NCBI GenBank assembly: GCA_028280025.1
Contig: JANQMO010000042.1
Location: 1-58,078 of the forward strand
DNA length: 58,078 bases
Source of the DNA: Chlorobium sp.
GTDB lineage: Bacteria > Bacteroidota > Chlorobiia > Chlorobiales > Chlorobiaceae
Direction: 5' to 3'
Below, piece after piece: positions 22,775-31,942 of this stretch. How positions within the stretch are numbered: the stretch's first letter is position 1; each line of letters opens with the position of its first letter. The position numbers and the translations under genes were made by a program. The notes under the pieces were generated by a model. The model did not search any database and was not told where the DNA came from. It worked only from the letters and a program-made list of their open reading frames with translations.

Positions 22775-24196
22775 ATGGCAACAAATCTCGCAGACAAGTA
22801 CAGCAATCCCGGTCCGCGCTACACCAGTTATCCGACCATCCCATCATGGAGCACGGACGGCGTTTCAGAGGAGGAGTGGAAAGAAGCGATGATCAAAGGT
22901 TTCAACGACAGCAACGACACCACAGGGGTGAGTATGTATATCCATATTCCGTACTGTGAGAACTACTGCTACTTCTGCGGCTGCAACGCTTACCGGACAC
23001 AGGACCACGCCTTTGAGGAGCCGTATCTTGAGGCTCTCCTGAAGGAGTGGCGGATGTACCTCGACGTTTTCCCCGGGACGCTCAACGTCAAGGAGATGCA
23101 CATCGGCGGAGGTACGCCGACGTTTTTCAGCCCCGAAAATCTTATCAGACTTGTCGACGGCCTCTACGAACATGTCAACCGGATGGATGATTACATGTTC
23201 AGCTTCGAAACCAATCCCCGTTCGACGACAAGGGAACACCTCGAAGCCCTCTACAGTGTCGGTTTCCGCAGAATGAGTTTCGGCATTCAGGACTTCGATC
23301 CTGTCGTCCAGAAAGAGATCAACCGTCTTCAGCCGTATGATCTGGTGAAGGAGAAGGTCGACATGGCAAGGGACATCGGGTTCACGTCGCTTAACTTCGA
23401 TCTTGTCTACGGTTTGCCGAAGCAGACGCTTGCGACCGTCACCGATACCATTCAGAAGGTCATGGAGCTCAGGCCGGACAGGATCGCTTTCTATGCTTAC
23501 GGCCATAATCCCCACATGTATGAAGGCCAGCGGAAGTTCAATGTAAAGGACCTTCCGGAAGGCGCAGTCAAGCAGGAGCTTTACGATAAGGGCCTCGAAA
23601 TGCTCGAGTCGATCGGATATCATGAGGTCGGCATGGACCATTTCGCACTCGAGGGAGATGCGCTGTACGAAGCGGCGAAGAACGGGACGCTCCACAGGAA
23701 CTTCATGGGCTATACGGAAAACACGACCCAGATGATGCTCGCTCTCGGTTCTTCCTCGATAAGCGATACCTGGTACGCATTTGCACAGAACGAACGTTTT
23801 CACGAAGACTATATACGCGAGGTCAACGCCGGGAGGTTCCCTCTTCATCGCGGACACCTGCTGACGGATGAAGACCTCGTCCTGCGCCGTCATATTCTCA
23901 ACCTGATGTGCCGCCAGGAAACGTCCTGGAAAGATCCGAAGCTCTATTGTGACGAGCTCGATGTCGCCAAATACCGCCTGGAAGATATGGAGAATGACGG
24001 CATGGTCGAGCTCGGCGAGGATGGGGTTCGCGTCACGGAAGTCGGAATTCCTTTTCTGAGAAATATCTGTATGGCTTTCGATGCAAGGCTTTGGAGATCC
24101 GACAGCCTTTCAAAGGCCTACAACGTCTCGAGGGATATCCAGGCACAGTACATCGAGAAAGCCCGCCGGGCAAAAGAAGCAGAGCAGGCCGGTTGA
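22775..24196 (+). CDS. hemN: Oxygen-independent coproporphyrinogen III oxidase (radical SAM)
   Basis: The 473-residue protein has the HemN N-terminal PGPRYTSYPTIPSW region and the radical-SAM motif CENYCYFCGC (Cys61, Cys65, Cys68 and the extra Cys70 seen in HemN). It continues with HIGGGTPTFFSPE and the FNFDLVYGLPKQT-type segment. It makes protoporphyrinogen IX without oxygen, as needed for haem and bacteriochlorophyll in a strict anaerobe. A classical terminator follows at 24222-24248. The start at 22775 is the first ATG, about 45 bases after the likely promoter region shared with purE. Confidence 0.92.
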   Translation: MATNLADKYSNPGPRYTSYPTIPSWSTDGVSEEEWKEAMIKGFNDSNDTTGVSMYIHIPYCENYCYFCGCNAYRTQDHAFEEPYLEALLKEWRMYLDVFPGTLNVKEMHIGGGTPTFFSPENLIRLVDGLYEHVNRMDDYMFSFETNPRSTTREHLEALYSVGFRRMSFGIQDFDPVVQKEINRLQPYDLVKEKVDMARDIGFTSLNFDLVYGLPKQTLATVTDTIQKVMELRPDRIAFYAYGHNPHMYEGQRKFNVKDLPEGAVKQELYDKGLEMLESIGYHEVGMDHFALEGDALYEAAKNGTLHRNFMGYTENTTQMMLALGSSSISDTWYAFAQNERFHEDYIREVNAGRFPLHRGHLLTDEDLVLRRHILNLMCRQETSWKDPKLYCDELDVAKYRLEDMENDGMVELGEDGVRVTEVGIPFLRNICMAFDARLWRSDSLSKAYNVSRDIQAQYIEKARRAKEAEQAG

Positions 24197-24221
24197 GCGG
24201 ACAGGCATGAACATATGCAGT

Positions 24222-24248
24222 AAAGGGTGACACGGATCACCCTTTTTT
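24222..24248 (+). terminator. Rho-independent terminator after hemN
   Basis: AAAGGGTGA and TCACCCTTT form a perfect 9-bp stem around a six-base loop, continued by T residues, 25 bases after the hemN stop. Confidence 0.88.
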
Positions 24249-24540
24249 ATTCTCCGGAAGACCGGCAGGCGTGGTTGAACCGGTGTTCCGGGGGCGCCTC
24301 GTACTTTCCTTGCTGCAATGTTCGGAGTTTTCACTGTCTGAATTACGGTTATTTTATATTTGAGGGGAGAATCGATAGTTGATAATTTTCCGGTAACCTC
24401 CGCATTCAGTCAGGATATTTTCGTGATATGGATGTGTTGATTGCCGTTGACAGGTTCGAGTCGATGTGTTGTCCCTGTGCGGATTAAGAACAAGCACGCG
24501 CATCATTACTGTTTACAGGCATGATATCGCATAGCTGCCC
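24249..24540. other. Intergenic region upstream of the hybrid kinase
   Basis: Nearly 300 bases without a coding frame. It should hold the kinase promoter. I see no repeat or strong palindrome in it. Confidence 0.4.
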
Positions 24541-27303
24541 ATGAAACCAGAATATACCGGTCGCGTTATTGCGGCGGCATTATTATGCAGTGCTTTGCTA
24601 TTTGCTGTTTGGGCGGTATTTCTCGCCGACCGCGAACTCCGTCAGCACTTGCTCTTGGACATGCACTCCTCTCTGGATAAGCTTGAATCAATCGACCTGC
24701 ACGTCTTGAGCGGGAAGGCGGATGATACCGGGCGACCCGAGTATATGTTGTTGAAAGAGCGATTGTCCTTGTTGTGCAGGTCAAGAGACGATTGCCGTTC
24801 TGCCTGTCTTTTGGGTATGACGGCCGAAGGTTCAGTTTTCTTTTTTGCCGATTCGGAGCCGCCCGGCTCGTTCGATAGTTCTCTGCCCGGACAGATTTAC
24901 GAGGAAGCGTCCCCTTTGCTGCAAAGAGTGTTCATATCCGGGAAAGAGAATGTCGAGGGGCCTGTTCCCGACAGGTGGGGCGGCCGTGTCAGAGGATTGT
25001 ATCCGGTTGCCGACAAGGAGAGCGGACAGCTTGTCGCCGTGCTTGGGATGGATATCGACGCATGGGACTGGTTCTGGAATGTCGCCTCACATTCGGCCTT
25101 GCCGATAGGCGTTCTGATGCTTGTCTGTATTGCTGTTATCGCGCTCGTTCTTTCGACTGAACGCAGAAAAGACAGGATTACCAGACGTGAGCGGGAGCTT
25201 TTCGAGAGCAGGGAACAGTATATGCTTGCGGTGAAGGGCAGTCATGACGCGATCTGGGACTGGAATATCGAGACGGACGCTCTGTTTCTTTCTTCCAGGT
25301 TCATGGTCATGACCGGATATGAAGAAAAGCAGTTTGACGGTACGTTCAGTTCTTTCGAGGAAAAAATACATCCGGAGGACCGCGGCGGGTTTCTCAAAGC
25401 GCTGCACCGGTATCTGGACGGGGACAGCCCGTATTTCAGCAGCGAGATCAGGTTTCTTGATGCAGAGGGCGAACCGGTATGGATGCTTGTCAGGGGAGAA
25501 GCCCTCAGGTACAGTCGCTACAAACCGTATCGCATGGCGGGCTCGATCAGCGACATAACCGGACGGATCCAGGCCGACAGGGAGGTTCGACGCCGTTCGG
25601 ATTTTCAGCGTGTGCTTATGGAGCTGGCTATGGGGTTTATCAACGCGCCGCTCGATGCGCTCGATAGCGCCGTCAATCGGGCGCTTGAAACGGTTGGGAA
25701 GTTTCTGCATGTCGACAGGAGCTATCTGTTCCGCTACGATTTTGATAAAGGCACGATGAGCAAGACACACGACTGGTGTGCCGAAGGAATTTTGTCGGAA
25801 AAAGACAGCCTGCAGGATATTCACATCCTGCCGGAATGGCTTGAAGCCCATCGCAAGGGACTGATCGTTCACATCCCCGATGTCAGCGGATTGCCGGAAA
25901 ACGGCGCGCAGCGCTCGATACTCGAACCGCAGGGCATTCGTACACTCATTACTCTCCCGCTTATCTACGGGGATCAGTGTTTCGGTTTTGCCGGGTTCGA
26001 CGCTGTTCAAGAAAAAAGGGGATGGTCTCATGAGGATATAACCCTTCTGCGGGTCCTGACGGAGCTTCTCACGAATGCAGAGCTCAGGTACCGTCATGAA
26101 ACAGCCCTGATCGATGCCCGGTATGCTGCTGAAGCGGCAAACCGTGTAAAAAGCGAATTTCTGGCCAATATGAGCCATGAAATCAGAACACCGATGAACG
26201 GTATTATAGGCATGGCCACTCTTTTGCTCGATGCCGAACTCACCGGCGAGCAGAAAAAACACGTCAAGACGCTGCTCGCCAGTGGAGAGGCGCTTCTTAC
26301 GGTCGTCAACGATATTCTCGATTTTTCCAAAATAGAGGCCGGAAAGCTCAAACTCGACACTATCGATTTCGAAGTGAGAAACATGATCGAGGTCTTTGAG
26401 GCGATCACGAAGGTCAAGGCCGGTGAAAAAGGGCTTGATTTCGTTTGTACCATCATGCCCGACGTGCCTCACAAGGTTCAGGGCGATCCGGACCGGATTC
26501 GGCAGATACTGAACAATCTTGCAGACAACGCAGTAAAGTTCACCCACAAAGGGCGTGTTACCGTCCGTGTTTCGTTTGAGCGCGAAAAGGAAAGCGAAGC
26601 GTTCCTGCGCTTCTCGGTCACCGATACGGGGATAGGAATTCCTTCCGACCGGCATGACCGGTTGTTTAAAAGTTTTTCCCAGGTCGATACGTCAACAACC
26701 CGTAAATACGGCGGGACGGGACTTGGTCTTACTATCAGCAAGCAGCTTGTCGAACTGATGGGCGGCCGTATAGGGGTGAAAAGCATCGAGGGCTCGGGTT
26801 CCGAATTCTGGTTCACGGTTCCCCTGGGTACGCATGAAGCGCATTCCGCAGAGGAGACAACGCTCTACGATTCAATTGCAGGGACGCATGTGCTGGTCGT
26901 CGATGACAGTGAATCGAGCCGGGCAGCCCGCATCCTGATTGTTGATGACAGCAAAGTGAACCGGATGGTAGTTTCAGGTATGCTTCAGAGGCTCGGTTAT
27001 GTGCTGGATACGGCCTCTGGCGGTCAGGAGGCGCTTGACTGCCTGCGCAGGGAGCGGTACGATCTTGTCCTCATGGATGTCCAGATGCCGGAAATGGATG
27101 GTCTGGAAGCAACCGGTATCATAAGGGACAAGAGTTCGGATATCCCTGTTCACGATATTCCTGTTATAGCGATAACAGCTCACGCAATGGAGGGTGATCG
27201 TGAAGTCTGCCTTCAGGCCGGAATGAACGACTATATCACAAAGCCGATCAATGCGGAGCAGCTTGAGGAAACCGTGAAAAAATGGATTTCCTGTTCTGAA
27301 TGA
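24541..27303 (+). CDS. Membrane-bound hybrid sensor histidine kinase with PAS, GAF and one receiver domain
   Basis: The 920-residue protein has a helix at about 7-27, a periplasmic sensor of about 150 residues and a second helix at about 184-204. These are followed by a PAS/PAC domain (about 230-345), a GAF domain (about 355-515) and a HisKA with His546 in MSHEIRTPMNGIIGM. An ATPase domain with FTHKGRVTV, DTGIGIP and GTGLGLTI boxes comes next, then a C-terminal receiver (about 796-912) with Asp846 in LVLMDVQMPEMDG. A fragment HVLVVDDSESSR at 783-794 just before the receiver is the start of another receiver that has been deleted. The ligand is unknown and no separate regulator gene is adjacent. 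Confidence 0.88.
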   Translation: MKPEYTGRVIAAALLCSALLFAVWAVFLADRELRQHLLLDMHSSLDKLESIDLHVLSGKADDTGRPEYMLLKERLSLLCRSRDDCRSACLLGMTAEGSVFFFADSEPPGSFDSSLPGQIYEEASPLLQRVFISGKENVEGPVPDRWGGRVRGLYPVADKESGQLVAVLGMDIDAWDWFWNVASHSALPIGVLMLVCIAVIALVLSTERRKDRITRRERELFESREQYMLAVKGSHDAIWDWNIETDALFLSSRFMVMTGYEEKQFDGTFSSFEEKIHPEDRGGFLKALHRYLDGDSPYFSSEIRFLDAEGEPVWMLVRGEALRYSRYKPYRMAGSISDITGRIQADREVRRRSDFQRVLMELAMGFINAPLDALDSAVNRALETVGKFLHVDRSYLFRYDFDKGTMSKTHDWCAEGILSEKDSLQDIHILPEWLEAHRKGLIVHIPDVSGLPENGAQRSILEPQGIRTLITLPLIYGDQCFGFAGFDAVQEKRGWSHEDITLLRVLTELLTNAELRYRHETALIDARYAAEAANRVKSEFLANMSHEIRTPMNGIIGMATLLLDAELTGEQKKHVKTLLASGEALLTVVNDILDFSKIEAGKLKLDTIDFEVRNMIEVFEAITKVKAGEKGLDFVCTIMPDVPHKVQGDPDRIRQILNNLADNAVKFTHKGRVTVRVSFEREKESEAFLRFSVTDTGIGIPSDRHDRLFKSFSQVDTSTTRKYGGTGLGLTISKQLVELMGGRIGVKSIEGSGSEFWFTVPLGTHEAHSAEETTLYDSIAGTHVLVVDDSESSRAARILIVDDSKVNRMVVSGMLQRLGYVLDTASGGQEALDCLRRERYDLVLMDVQMPEMDGLEATGIIRDKSSDIPVHDIPVIAITAHAMEGDREVCLQAGMNDYITKPINAEQLEETVKKWISCSE

Positions 27304-27398
27304 CATGACCGCATCCTGTGTGACGAGCTGCCGGCCGGTCAGGCTGTATGGCATGGTGTTTTGCCATCGAACTGTATTTATTCACCAGAATTACGGTA

Positions 27399-27657
27399 AC
27401 CTAAACTGAGCGTTTCAACAAATGCTCCATAATAGTAAGTTTATTAAAAAAAATCTTTTATACTGTGTTTGTATAGAGATTATCCCTCACCTGTCAGGTG
27501 AGCGTGAAAACTGATAAAGAGCCGCATTTTTTGAAACCCTTCGGGATTGCCGATCACACCGGATCTGCTTCGTTACAGGAAACTTGCGGTAGATCACTAC
27601 AGCGGCATTCCCTGTGCCTCGCATCTCCGGCATGCTCGACAATCGCTCAATTTAGGT
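27399..27657. repeat. Miniature inverted-repeat element (family 3)
   Basis: The left end reads ACCTAAACTGAGCGTTTCAA and the right end reads ACAATCGCTCAATTTAGGT, an imperfect inverted pair (13 of the first 14 positions agree). The 259-bp body has no gene, although a 60-70 residue frame runs through it. A condensed version of its ends is found at 21569-21599. It fills most of the 491-base gap upstream of the uridine-kinase-like gene. The remaining DNA there (27304-27398 and 27658-27794) shows nothing recognisable. Confidence 0.65.
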
Positions 27658-27794
27658 GTAAATGTTTTTTTTTCGACAGCATCGATGAAAATCGATGGTT
27701 TCTTCGTTGAATTCTGTTGTAAAAACGCGTACTTTTCCTGAAGGAAAACTTTCTTAAAACGTTGCCTGAGGGCTGTTTACGCAGGAGCAGGAAG

Positions 27795-28472
27795 ATGTTG
27801 GGTGACGTACTGCTGATAAACGATCAGCATAAATCTGCCGCCGAGGTTATCAAGGATCGTGTGCTGGATGACCTGAACGGGATACAGAACGAGTCCCAAG
27901 GGTACAAGTTTGTCGTGGCTATTTCCGGGGAATCGGGCGCAGGGAAGTCGGAGCTTGCTCATTCTCTCGCTCTTCTGCTCAAACAATGCGACATCCGGGT
28001 CAAAATTCTCCATACCGATAATTATTACCGCGTTCCACCCCTCGAACGACGGGCGCACCGGATCGATAATGATTACGAGTCTGTAGGTTTTGACGAATAT
28101 GACTGGGAGCTTCTCCATGACAACATCGAGGATTTCAGACATGACCGGCAGGTGTTCATTCCCTGTATCGATATTATCACCGAGGAAATCGATCAGCTGT
28201 TTACGGATTTCAGCAAAATCCAGCTTCTGATTATTGACGGATTGTACGCGATACGTACAGACGACATCGATCTGCGGGTGTTTATAGACCTGACCTACCA
28301 CGAAACCAAGCGTAATCAGAAACTTCGCTGTAAAGAACCGACAGACGGGTACCGCTGGCAGGTGCTCGAGCGCGAGCACCGCCACGTGCGTTCTCTCAAA
28401 CCGCTTGCGGACCTTCATGTCGACAGTAACTACACCGTTTCGGAGCCCGAAATGGATGTGGGGCACGATTAA
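27795..28472 (+). CDS. Uridine kinase/phosphoribulokinase-family P-loop protein
   Basis: The 225-residue protein has a P-loop FVVAISGESGAGKSELAHSL and the HTDNYYRVPP motif, where uridine kinases bind the nucleoside. LLIIDGLYAI gives the Walker B-like segment. A lid region rich in Arg/His (REHRHVRSLK) follows. It should phosphorylate a nucleoside or sugar, but the substrate cannot be fixed; no phosphoribulokinase role is expected since green sulfur bacteria use the reverse TCA cycle. ATG 27795 has a GCAGGA site upstream and is preferred to TTG 27762. It is 13 bases before the nitroreductase gene. Confidence 0.72.
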   Translation: MLGDVLLINDQHKSAAEVIKDRVLDDLNGIQNESQGYKFVVAISGESGAGKSELAHSLALLLKQCDIRVKILHTDNYYRVPPLERRAHRIDNDYESVGFDEYDWELLHDNIEDFRHDRQVFIPCIDIITEEIDQLFTDFSKIQLLIIDGLYAIRTDDIDLRVFIDLTYHETKRNQKLRCKEPTDGYRWQVLEREHRHVRSLKPLADLHVDSNYTVSEPEMDVGHD

Positions 28473-28485
28473 CCAGGAAAGTACC

Positions 28486-29052
28486 ATGAACGAGACGATC
28501 AGGACCATTCTCGAACGCAGAAGTATACGGGCCTATAAGCCGGATCAACTGGATGAGACGTCTATCGGTCAGATTGTCGAGGCGGGCCGCCATGCGCCAA
28601 GCGCGATGAACCAGCAGTCCTGGCATTTTACCGTTATCAGGGACCGCACGCTTCTTGAAGCCCTTGAGATAGCCTGCAAAAAGGTCTTTCTCGAGTCCGA
28701 CATCGAGGCTTTGCGTGAGGTTGCCGGGCGCCCGGATTTCAGCGTGTTCTACCATGCGCCCGTTCTTTTCATTGTTACCGGCGACACCGGTGCGCTTGCC
28801 CCTCAGTACGACTGCACGCTTGCCATGGAAAACATGATGCTCGCAGCAGCCTCGCTCGGCATCAGTTCGTGCTGGATGCACTCGATCATGATGCTGTATT
28901 CGACGGAAAAAGGAAAAGCGGTTTTCAGCGACCTCGGCATCGCGTTTCCTGAAAGGTACGAGCCTTTTGCGGCTGCGGTTTTCGGTTACAGCGCCATTTC
29001 ATTACCTGATGCAGCGCCGAGAAAAGAAGGTGATGTGACCTTTATCGGTTAG
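28486..29052 (+). CDS. Nitroreductase-family flavoprotein
   Basis: The 188-residue protein begins with the nitroreductase motif ILERRSIRAYKPDQLD and has HAPSAMNQQSWHF for FMN binding, with a C-terminal LGIAFPERYEPFAAAVFGY segment. Such enzymes are FMN-dependent NAD(P)H reductases acting on nitro groups, quinones or flavins. The gene probably shares a transcript with the uridine-kinase-like gene. Its stop codon overlaps the stop region of the opposing ABC-F gene. Confidence 0.85.
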   Translation: MNETIRTILERRSIRAYKPDQLDETSIGQIVEAGRHAPSAMNQQSWHFTVIRDRTLLEALEIACKKVFLESDIEALREVAGRPDFSVFYHAPVLFIVTGDTGALAPQYDCTLAMENMMLAAASLGISSCWMHSIMMLYSTEKGKAVFSDLGIAFPERYEPFAAAVFGYSAISLPDAAPRKEGDVTFIG

Positions 29053-31001
29053 GAGAGGGCCGATTCCCAGGCTTCATAGAGGAGCTCTATCTCGGCGCAA
29101 AGCTTGTGGTACCGCTCGACGGTTTCTCTGGTGTCTGTTTCCGGCATGGAATAGAAATCAGCCGATCCCATTGTTTTTTCGTACTCCAGTTTCTCTGCTT
29201 CGAGCTTCTGTATCTTTTTTTCCAGCTTTTCGGCTTCTCCTGTATGGCGGTTCCGGCGTGGTCGGGCGGTTTTTCCGTGTGGAGGCTGCCGGGATGATCC
29301 ATCGCTTTTCCTGCCTGTCTCGACGGTTTCTTTTTTTCGTTCTTCTTCCCAGGCTTTTTCGGCTTTTTCGAGGTATTCGGCGTAGCTGCCGAGATAGACC
29401 GTTATGGAGCTGTTTTTCACTTCAACGACCTTGTTGACGATGCTGTCGAGGAAGTAGCGGTCGTGGCTTACCAGGATCAGGGTACCGTCGTACTTTTCGA
29501 GGGCATCGATCAGCATGTCCTTCGACCGCATGTCGAGATGGTTTGTCGGCTCGTCCATGACGAGAAGGTTCGATGACTGGAGCAGGATTTTGGCAAGCGA
29601 GAGCCTGGACTTTTCGCCGCCGGAGAGAACGGCGTTTTTTTTGTTGACGCTGTCCCCGCTGAAGAGAAAACACCCGAGGATATCCCGGACGCTGCGCTGG
29701 GCGCCTGCGTCGGGTGCGGCGTCCATCATTTCCTGCAGGACCGTTTTACGAGAATCGAGATCTTCAGCCTGATGCTGGGCGAAATAGTTCAGGGAGACAT
29801 TGTGGCCGTAGACCATGTTTCCTTCAAAGTCGAGATCGTTGGAAATGATTCTGCAAAGCGTTGTTTTACCGGCGCCGTTCGAGCCGACCACTGCTATCCT
29901 GTCTTCCCGCATGATCTCGAGATCGATATCCTTCAGGACTGTTGTGCGCGAGCCGTCCGGCTGCGGCCACGATTTCGAGACATGTTCGAGCCGCAGGACT
30001 TCCCGGCCGGAGCGGGCGGCTTTGGGAAAACTGAACGAGATGGCCGAAAGGTCCTCCTCGGGCGCCTGGAGCTCGGCTTCGAGCTTCTGCAACTGGCGGA
30101 GCCTGCTTTGCGCCTGCCGGGCTTTGGTCGCCTTGTAGCGGAACCGGTCGACAAAGGCTTGCAGGCGGGCCATTTTTTTCATGTCGTTCTTGTATCTCGA
30201 CATCATCAGCTCGAAACGCTGCGCCTTTTCCTTTTCATAAAAGCTGTAGTTGCCCTTGTATTCGTGTATGGTCCTGAAATTGATTTCCAGCGTTCTCGTG
30301 GTGATCTTGTCGAGGAAAAACCGGTCGTGGGAGACAATGATACAGCTGTGCTCGTAACCGAGCAGATAGTTTTCAAGCCATCTCAGCGAGTCTATGTCCA
30401 GATGGTTTGTCGGCTCGTCAAGGAGCAGCAGTGTCGGTTTTTCCAGGAGCAGCCGGGCGATCAAAAGGCGCATCTGCCAGCCTCCGGAAAATTCCCCGAC
30501 TTTCTTTGAACAATCGTCTTCACTGAAACCCAGTCCGCCCAGAATTTTTTTTGCATCCGCTTCAAGCCTGTAACCGCCAAGCCGCTCGAATTCCTGTGAC
30601 GCTTCGCTGTACCGTTCGATAAGCTTGTGGTAACGCGGGCTCCGGTGATCCTGGTGCGGTTCATCGAGCTCACGCTGCATGTTCTCGATCGAAGAAGACA
30701 GTTCATTGAGTTTTCTGTTGGCCTGGAGGACATACACCATGGCTGTTTTATCCATGTCGTCCTCAAAGGATATCTCCTGAGGCAGGTAGCCGATTGTGGT
30801 GTCGGATGAGCGGATGAGCTGACCTTCGGAGATCACGGCACTGCCGGTGCCCGTCTCTTCTATAAAACGGAGGAGGGTGGATTTGCCGGTGCCGTTGAGT
30901 CCGACAAGTCCGACCCGGTCCCTGTCGCCGATCCGGAAGGAGGCGTTGTTCAAGAGGTCTTTCGTCCCTGCACTCAGGGTGATGTTTCGTGCTTCGAGCA
31001 T
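29049..31001 (-). CDS. ABC-F family ATPase (ribosome-associated, Uup/YdiF-like)
   Basis: The 650-residue protein has two ABC modules without membrane domains. The first P-loop is GLNGTGKSTLL, with signature FSGGWQMRLLIARLLL; the second is GSNGAGKTTLC, with signature LSGGEKSRLSLAKILL. Each is followed by LLLDEPTNHLD or LVMDEPTNHLD, typical of ABC-F. A charged linker of about 80 residues lies between modules, and a C-terminal basic coiled coil (about 560-645) resembles that of Uup. ABC-F proteins act on the ribosome E site. ATG 31001 fits the family start; the frame extends to 31055 without a clear ribosome site for either. Confidence 0.88.
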   Translation of the reverse strand: MLEARNITLSAGTKDLLNNASFRIGDRDRVGLVGLNGTGKSTLLRFIEETGTGSAVISEGQLIRSSDTTIGYLPQEISFEDDMDKTAMVYVLQANRKLNELSSSIENMQRELDEPHQDHRSPRYHKLIERYSEASQEFERLGGYRLEADAKKILGGLGFSEDDCSKKVGEFSGGWQMRLLIARLLLEKPTLLLLDEPTNHLDIDSLRWLENYLLGYEHSCIIVSHDRFFLDKITTRTLEINFRTIHEYKGNYSFYEKEKAQRFELMMSRYKNDMKKMARLQAFVDRFRYKATKARQAQSRLRQLQKLEAELQAPEEDLSAISFSFPKAARSGREVLRLEHVSKSWPQPDGSRTTVLKDIDLEIMREDRIAVVGSNGAGKTTLCRIISNDLDFEGNMVYGHNVSLNYFAQHQAEDLDSRKTVLQEMMDAAPDAGAQRSVRDILGCFLFSGDSVNKKNAVLSGGEKSRLSLAKILLQSSNLLVMDEPTNHLDMRSKDMLIDALEKYDGTLILVSHDRYFLDSIVNKVVEVKNSSITVYLGSYAEYLEKAEKAWEEERKKETVETGRKSDGSSRQPPHGKTARPRRNRHTGEAEKLEKKIQKLEAEKLEYEKTMGSADFYSMPETDTRETVERYHKLCAEIELLYEAWESALS

Positions 31002-31133
31002 GGAAGCGGCTGGCCGTTTGACTGAGACGCCTTCAGAGTGAGAGCAAAGATACAATAATTCATGAAAGCAGCATTACCGGGTGAGATGCTATATTATCAT
31101 CTCCGTGACAACTTGTGACAAAAATCGGGAAAA

Positions 31134-31922
31134 ATGGGCATGGTAAACATAGTCATAACTGGAGGGACGAGAGGGATAGGCCTCGGTCTTGCAGAAAGAT
31201 TTCTTGAAAAAGGATGCAGGGTGACCATTTGCGGCACTTCGGCGCAAAGTGTAGAGAAAGCGCTTGAGCTGCTTGCCGCTTATAAAGAAACTGTCAGAGG
31301 GACAGTTGCCGATGTCGGGGAAAGGAGTGAGGTGGAGTCACTGCTTGAAACGGCTCTGGAAAGTTTCGGCCCGGTGGATATCTGGGTGAACAATGCCGGG
31401 GTCAGCCATGAAACAGCAAAGATCTGGGAACTGGACCGGGAGTCCATCGAGAATGTTTTCCGCACCAACATATCGGGAGTTGTAAACGGCACTGTCGTCC
31501 CTTTTCTTGCCATGCGCGAACAGGGAAAAGGTAAAATCTTCAATATGGAAGGGCTCGGGAGCGACGGTTTTATTCTGGATGGCATGTCGGTGTATGGAAC
31601 GTCGAAAAACGCTTTGCGCTACTTCACCAGGGCATTTGCCGGTGAAGCAGGTAAATCACCTGTGCAGATCGGTACGCTGAGCCCCGGCATGGTCATGACC
31701 GATCTGCTGCTCGAGACCCTCCGGGACGATTCGCCTGAAACGAGGAAAAAAAGAAAGTTCTACAACATCATGGCAGACGACATAGAGACCGTCACGGCGT
31801 TTCTCTGCGAGAAAATGCTTCTGACCAGCTCCCGCTCACCGAAAATCGAGTGGCTGACAAAGCCGAAGATCCTTTCCCGGATGCTGCTTGCACCGTTCAG
31901 GAAAAGGGAGATTTTCAGGTGA
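31134..31922 (+). CDS. SDR-family oxidoreductase resembling chlorophyll b reductase (NOL/NYC1)
   Basis: The 262-residue protein has the NAD(P) motif TGGTRGIG (9-16), NNAG, and the catalytic YxxxK as Tyr154/Lys158. The IFNMEGLGSDG segment and LSPGMVMTDLLLE segment look like IFNIDGAGSDG and LSPGMVTTDLLM of plant NOL, as I recall them. NOL/NYC1 reduce the C7 formyl group of chlorophyll b to hydroxymethyl. The gene runs head-on into the FrhB-type reductase gene, which supports a chlorophyll-related role. Bacteriochlorophyll e also has a C7 formyl group, but whether this enzyme acts on it is inference. Confidence 0.65.
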   Translation: MGMVNIVITGGTRGIGLGLAERFLEKGCRVTICGTSAQSVEKALELLAAYKETVRGTVADVGERSEVESLLETALESFGPVDIWVNNAGVSHETAKIWELDRESIENVFRTNISGVVNGTVVPFLAMREQGKGKIFNMEGLGSDGFILDGMSVYGTSKNALRYFTRAFAGEAGKSPVQIGTLSPGMVMTDLLLETLRDDSPETRKKRKFYNIMADDIETVTAFLCEKMLLTSSRSPKIEWLTKPKILSRMLLAPFRKREIFR

Positions 31923-31942
31923 AGGACTCGTCAGCCGTTACC

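Noticed and set aside
27498..27741. Two frames of 60-70 residues (27498-27710, 27547-27741)
   Set aside because: They lie in the family 3 element and read across its right end; no coding signature.
27795..28472. Phosphoribulokinase of a Calvin cycle
   Set aside because: No RuBisCO context, the protein is short, and the motifs fit uridine-kinase-like proteins more closely.
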